Origin: Condylostoma magnum
Taxonomy: Eukaryota; Ciliophora; Heterotrichea; Heterotrichida; Condylostomatidae
Reading direction: 5' to 3'
Length of the DNA stretch: 52,359 bases
Assembly: GCA_920105805.1 (NCBI GenBank)
Contig: CAKKTI010000099.1
Span: forward strand, 5,858 to 58,216
In this document: piece after piece, positions 50,781-52,359 of the stretch
Layout: each line of letters starts with the position of its first letter
Numbering within the stretch: position 1 is the first letter of the stretch
The notes under the pieces: model-generated
What the model was told of the DNA's origin: nothing
The model's database searches: none
Seen by the model: the letters and a program-made list of their open reading frames with translations, nothing else
Translations under genes and position numbers: made by a program

Positions 50781-51717
50781 AATAAACCCATAAAGGTTTT
50801 AATTTATTGGCTTAAAATTACTTTAAACCTTTTTATATTTAAGATGAATTTAGCTAAATTTTTAGATTTTAGAAACAACTTTTTGTAATTCTAGAAATGA
50901 TTTTAGGCTATTTCTACTTATAATATGAATAATATAAGGAATTGATATAAAGATATCTTTTTATTTATTTGATTATTAAATACGAGAAGAGGGGTGGATT
51001 TTATAATAATTAGTGCACTTATTAAGGTAAATTCTTAATAACAAATTTACTAATGTGAATAATTTGTGTTAGTACGAAAAAGTAATGATCTTACACTTTA
51101 TTGCCTATATAATAATGACAACTACACTTTCATTCTGCTAGTATGATTATTATCAATGCACTATAATATACATTGTAAAGTTAGAATTTATAATAGTCTT
51201 TTTAAAAGTTTTATATTGATAAAGTACATTAATTATTCTAAGTTTAATTAACTTCTTATAACGCATTCCTAAAATAGCACTAATAAATTTATTTACTATA
51301 TATTAAATATGGATTGTTATTTAGTAAGACAGTTACCAAATTCTATATTAGGATCTATTATGAAACAATGGATTATAGTAAAATAATATCAAGTACTTAG
51401 TTTTACTATCTAACAATTACTTTTTAATTACAAAATAAAAAAGGAGGGCACATTAAACAAATAAATGGAAAGGAAATATTCAATAAAAGCTCTAAATCTT
51501 ATAGCAAATAAACATTTTTTATCATTTCTAGAGACTCAAACTCTAACCTCTACTGAATGCTTTAATTACTTTTATCATCTCATAATTTAAAAGTTCCGAT
51601 AATTATAACTAATTAACATATTTTCTAGAATTCCATTCAACAATTATCACATACTCTAAAAGTAATTGCTTTAATAGGAATAAGAAAAAAGATTATTTAT
51701 ATTTAGATCTAAATTTA
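50781..51717. other. AT-rich intergenic region
   Basis: About 940 very AT-rich bases between the decayed P450 copy and the RBR gene. I see no gene, RNA or repeat that I can support on either strand. Confidence 0.55.
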
Positions 51718-52359
51718 TTACAAAATTCTAATAACTTCTTCAATCCTTACTCTATTATTGACTACTAGTGCCGGGGGTTTCTCACATGGGCCTGATTCTC
51801 ATGGCTTTTTCTGGCATAAAATACAGTTAGCGTTTCATACGTCTTGTACATTATTTATTTGCAGTAACTCTAAATCTGCTTATGATGGGTAAAATTAGCA
51901 AGCTGGTCTATGATAATGATTTCCATGTTACAAAGTAGGAGATCTTAAACAACTACATTAAAAGCAGAAGTCAATGTCACATGAAGGGCAAGTAGCATGC
52001 TCACATCCTTCGTTTTTTAAGTAAGGTCTTCTGCAGCAAGGACATTAAGAATAATTACATCCTGCTTACTCTAATTACTCTACTACTCTATTGATATATG
52101 CTTCAATACAGTCTATATCCCCGTGAGGAGGATCTAAACAATTTGAGCAAAAGACATAGTCACAATATTCATTTATACAATTCGCTTACGCCTGACTTTC
52201 TTCTAATGCAAATTAAGCGTAACACCTTGGGCATTGTTTGATCTTAAAATCACTTTCTAACTCGAATATTTTGCAATTGTATTTGGTCATTATTTCATTT
52301 GATAGAATAGTACTTATTATTACATAGAAGTATTTCTTATGGCAATGTGGGCATTTAAG
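51718..52359 (-). CDS. RING-between-RING (RBR) E3 ubiquitin ligase, C-terminal part
   Basis: The last ~213 residues; the N-terminus lies beyond the window. The IBR domain is seen (KQCPRCYAQFALEES ... CINEYCDYVFCSNCLDPPHGDIDC), then RING2: CPCCRRPYLKNEGCEHATCPSCDIDFCFQCS. In RBR ligases the RING2 catalytic Cys takes ubiquitin as a thioester; here it lies in the GCEHATC stretch. A short tail follows with further Cys (NCILCQKKPWESGPCEK) and ends at UAA UAA 51720-51715 after EEVIRIL. It acts in ubiquitination, substrate unknown. Confidence 0.85.

Overview
The window looks like macronuclear-type DNA of a ciliate with a Condylostoma-like nuclear code (NCBI table 28 type). UAA and UAG are read as glutamine and UGA as tryptophan at conserved positions of many genes (WD40 repeats, calcineurin, CDC14, P450, SNF2 ATPase, H+-ATPase), yet all three codons also seem to end genes. 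The DNA is AT-rich. Nearly every gene is intronless; only one possible 16-nt intron was seen, a size known in heterotrich ciliates. Because no codon is a dedicated stop, standard-code ORFs are mostly fragments. I re-read the whole window with UAR=Q and UGA=W, and chose gene ends from family length, paralogues and the positions of neighbouring genes.

Layout. 0-2.2 kb: 3' part of a Cys-rich secreted protein facing a CDC14 phosphatase. 2.2-8.6 kb: a giant (~2,150 aa) furin-like Cys-rich membrane protein. 8.6-15.2 kb: mostly minus-strand genes (small coiled-coil protein, single-pass surface protein, multi-pass membrane protein, UMP-CMP kinase, membrane-bound cyclic nucleotide phosphodiesterase) plus one small basic protein on plus. 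15.2-17.8 kb: carbonic-anhydrase-related protein, coiled-coil protein, basic protein. 18.4-19.7 kb: small unknown protein and an APMAP/SMP-30 beta-propeller protein. 20-23.7 kb: TRAF-type zinc-finger/UIM protein, predicted myristoylated coiled-coil protein, calcineurin A. 23.7-26.8 kb: SNF2/Brahma-type remodeller. 27.1-29.8 kb: P-type plasma-membrane H+-ATPase. 30-31.2 kb: a propeller-like protein. 32-34.6 kb: multi-pass receptor-like protein. 34.7-36 kb: cytochrome P450. 36.2-42.3 kb: two WD40 proteins flanking an intron-bearing gene and a STRA6-like membrane protein. 42.3-47.2 kb: 2OG-Fe(II) oxygenase-like protein, C2H2 protein, unknown protein, heat shock factor. 47.2-49.4 kb: GOST-family 7TM protein with a predicted myristoylated protein upstream. 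49.6-50.8 kb: a decayed second P450 copy containing a precise 101-bp insertion. 51.7 kb to the end: a RING-between-RING E3 ligase, cut by the window edge.

The most notable features are architectural. Convergent genes end 2-70 nt apart, one divergent pair has start codons only 4 bp apart, and same-strand neighbours can lie 6-21 nt apart in the same frame, separated only by UAR codons that this organism can also read as Gln. The regulatory genes (PDE, calcineurin A, HSF, CDC14, SNF2, UIM and RBR ubiquitin proteins) do not form one obvious pathway. I found no CRISPR array, rRNA, tRNA, retroelement or other mobile element that I could support.
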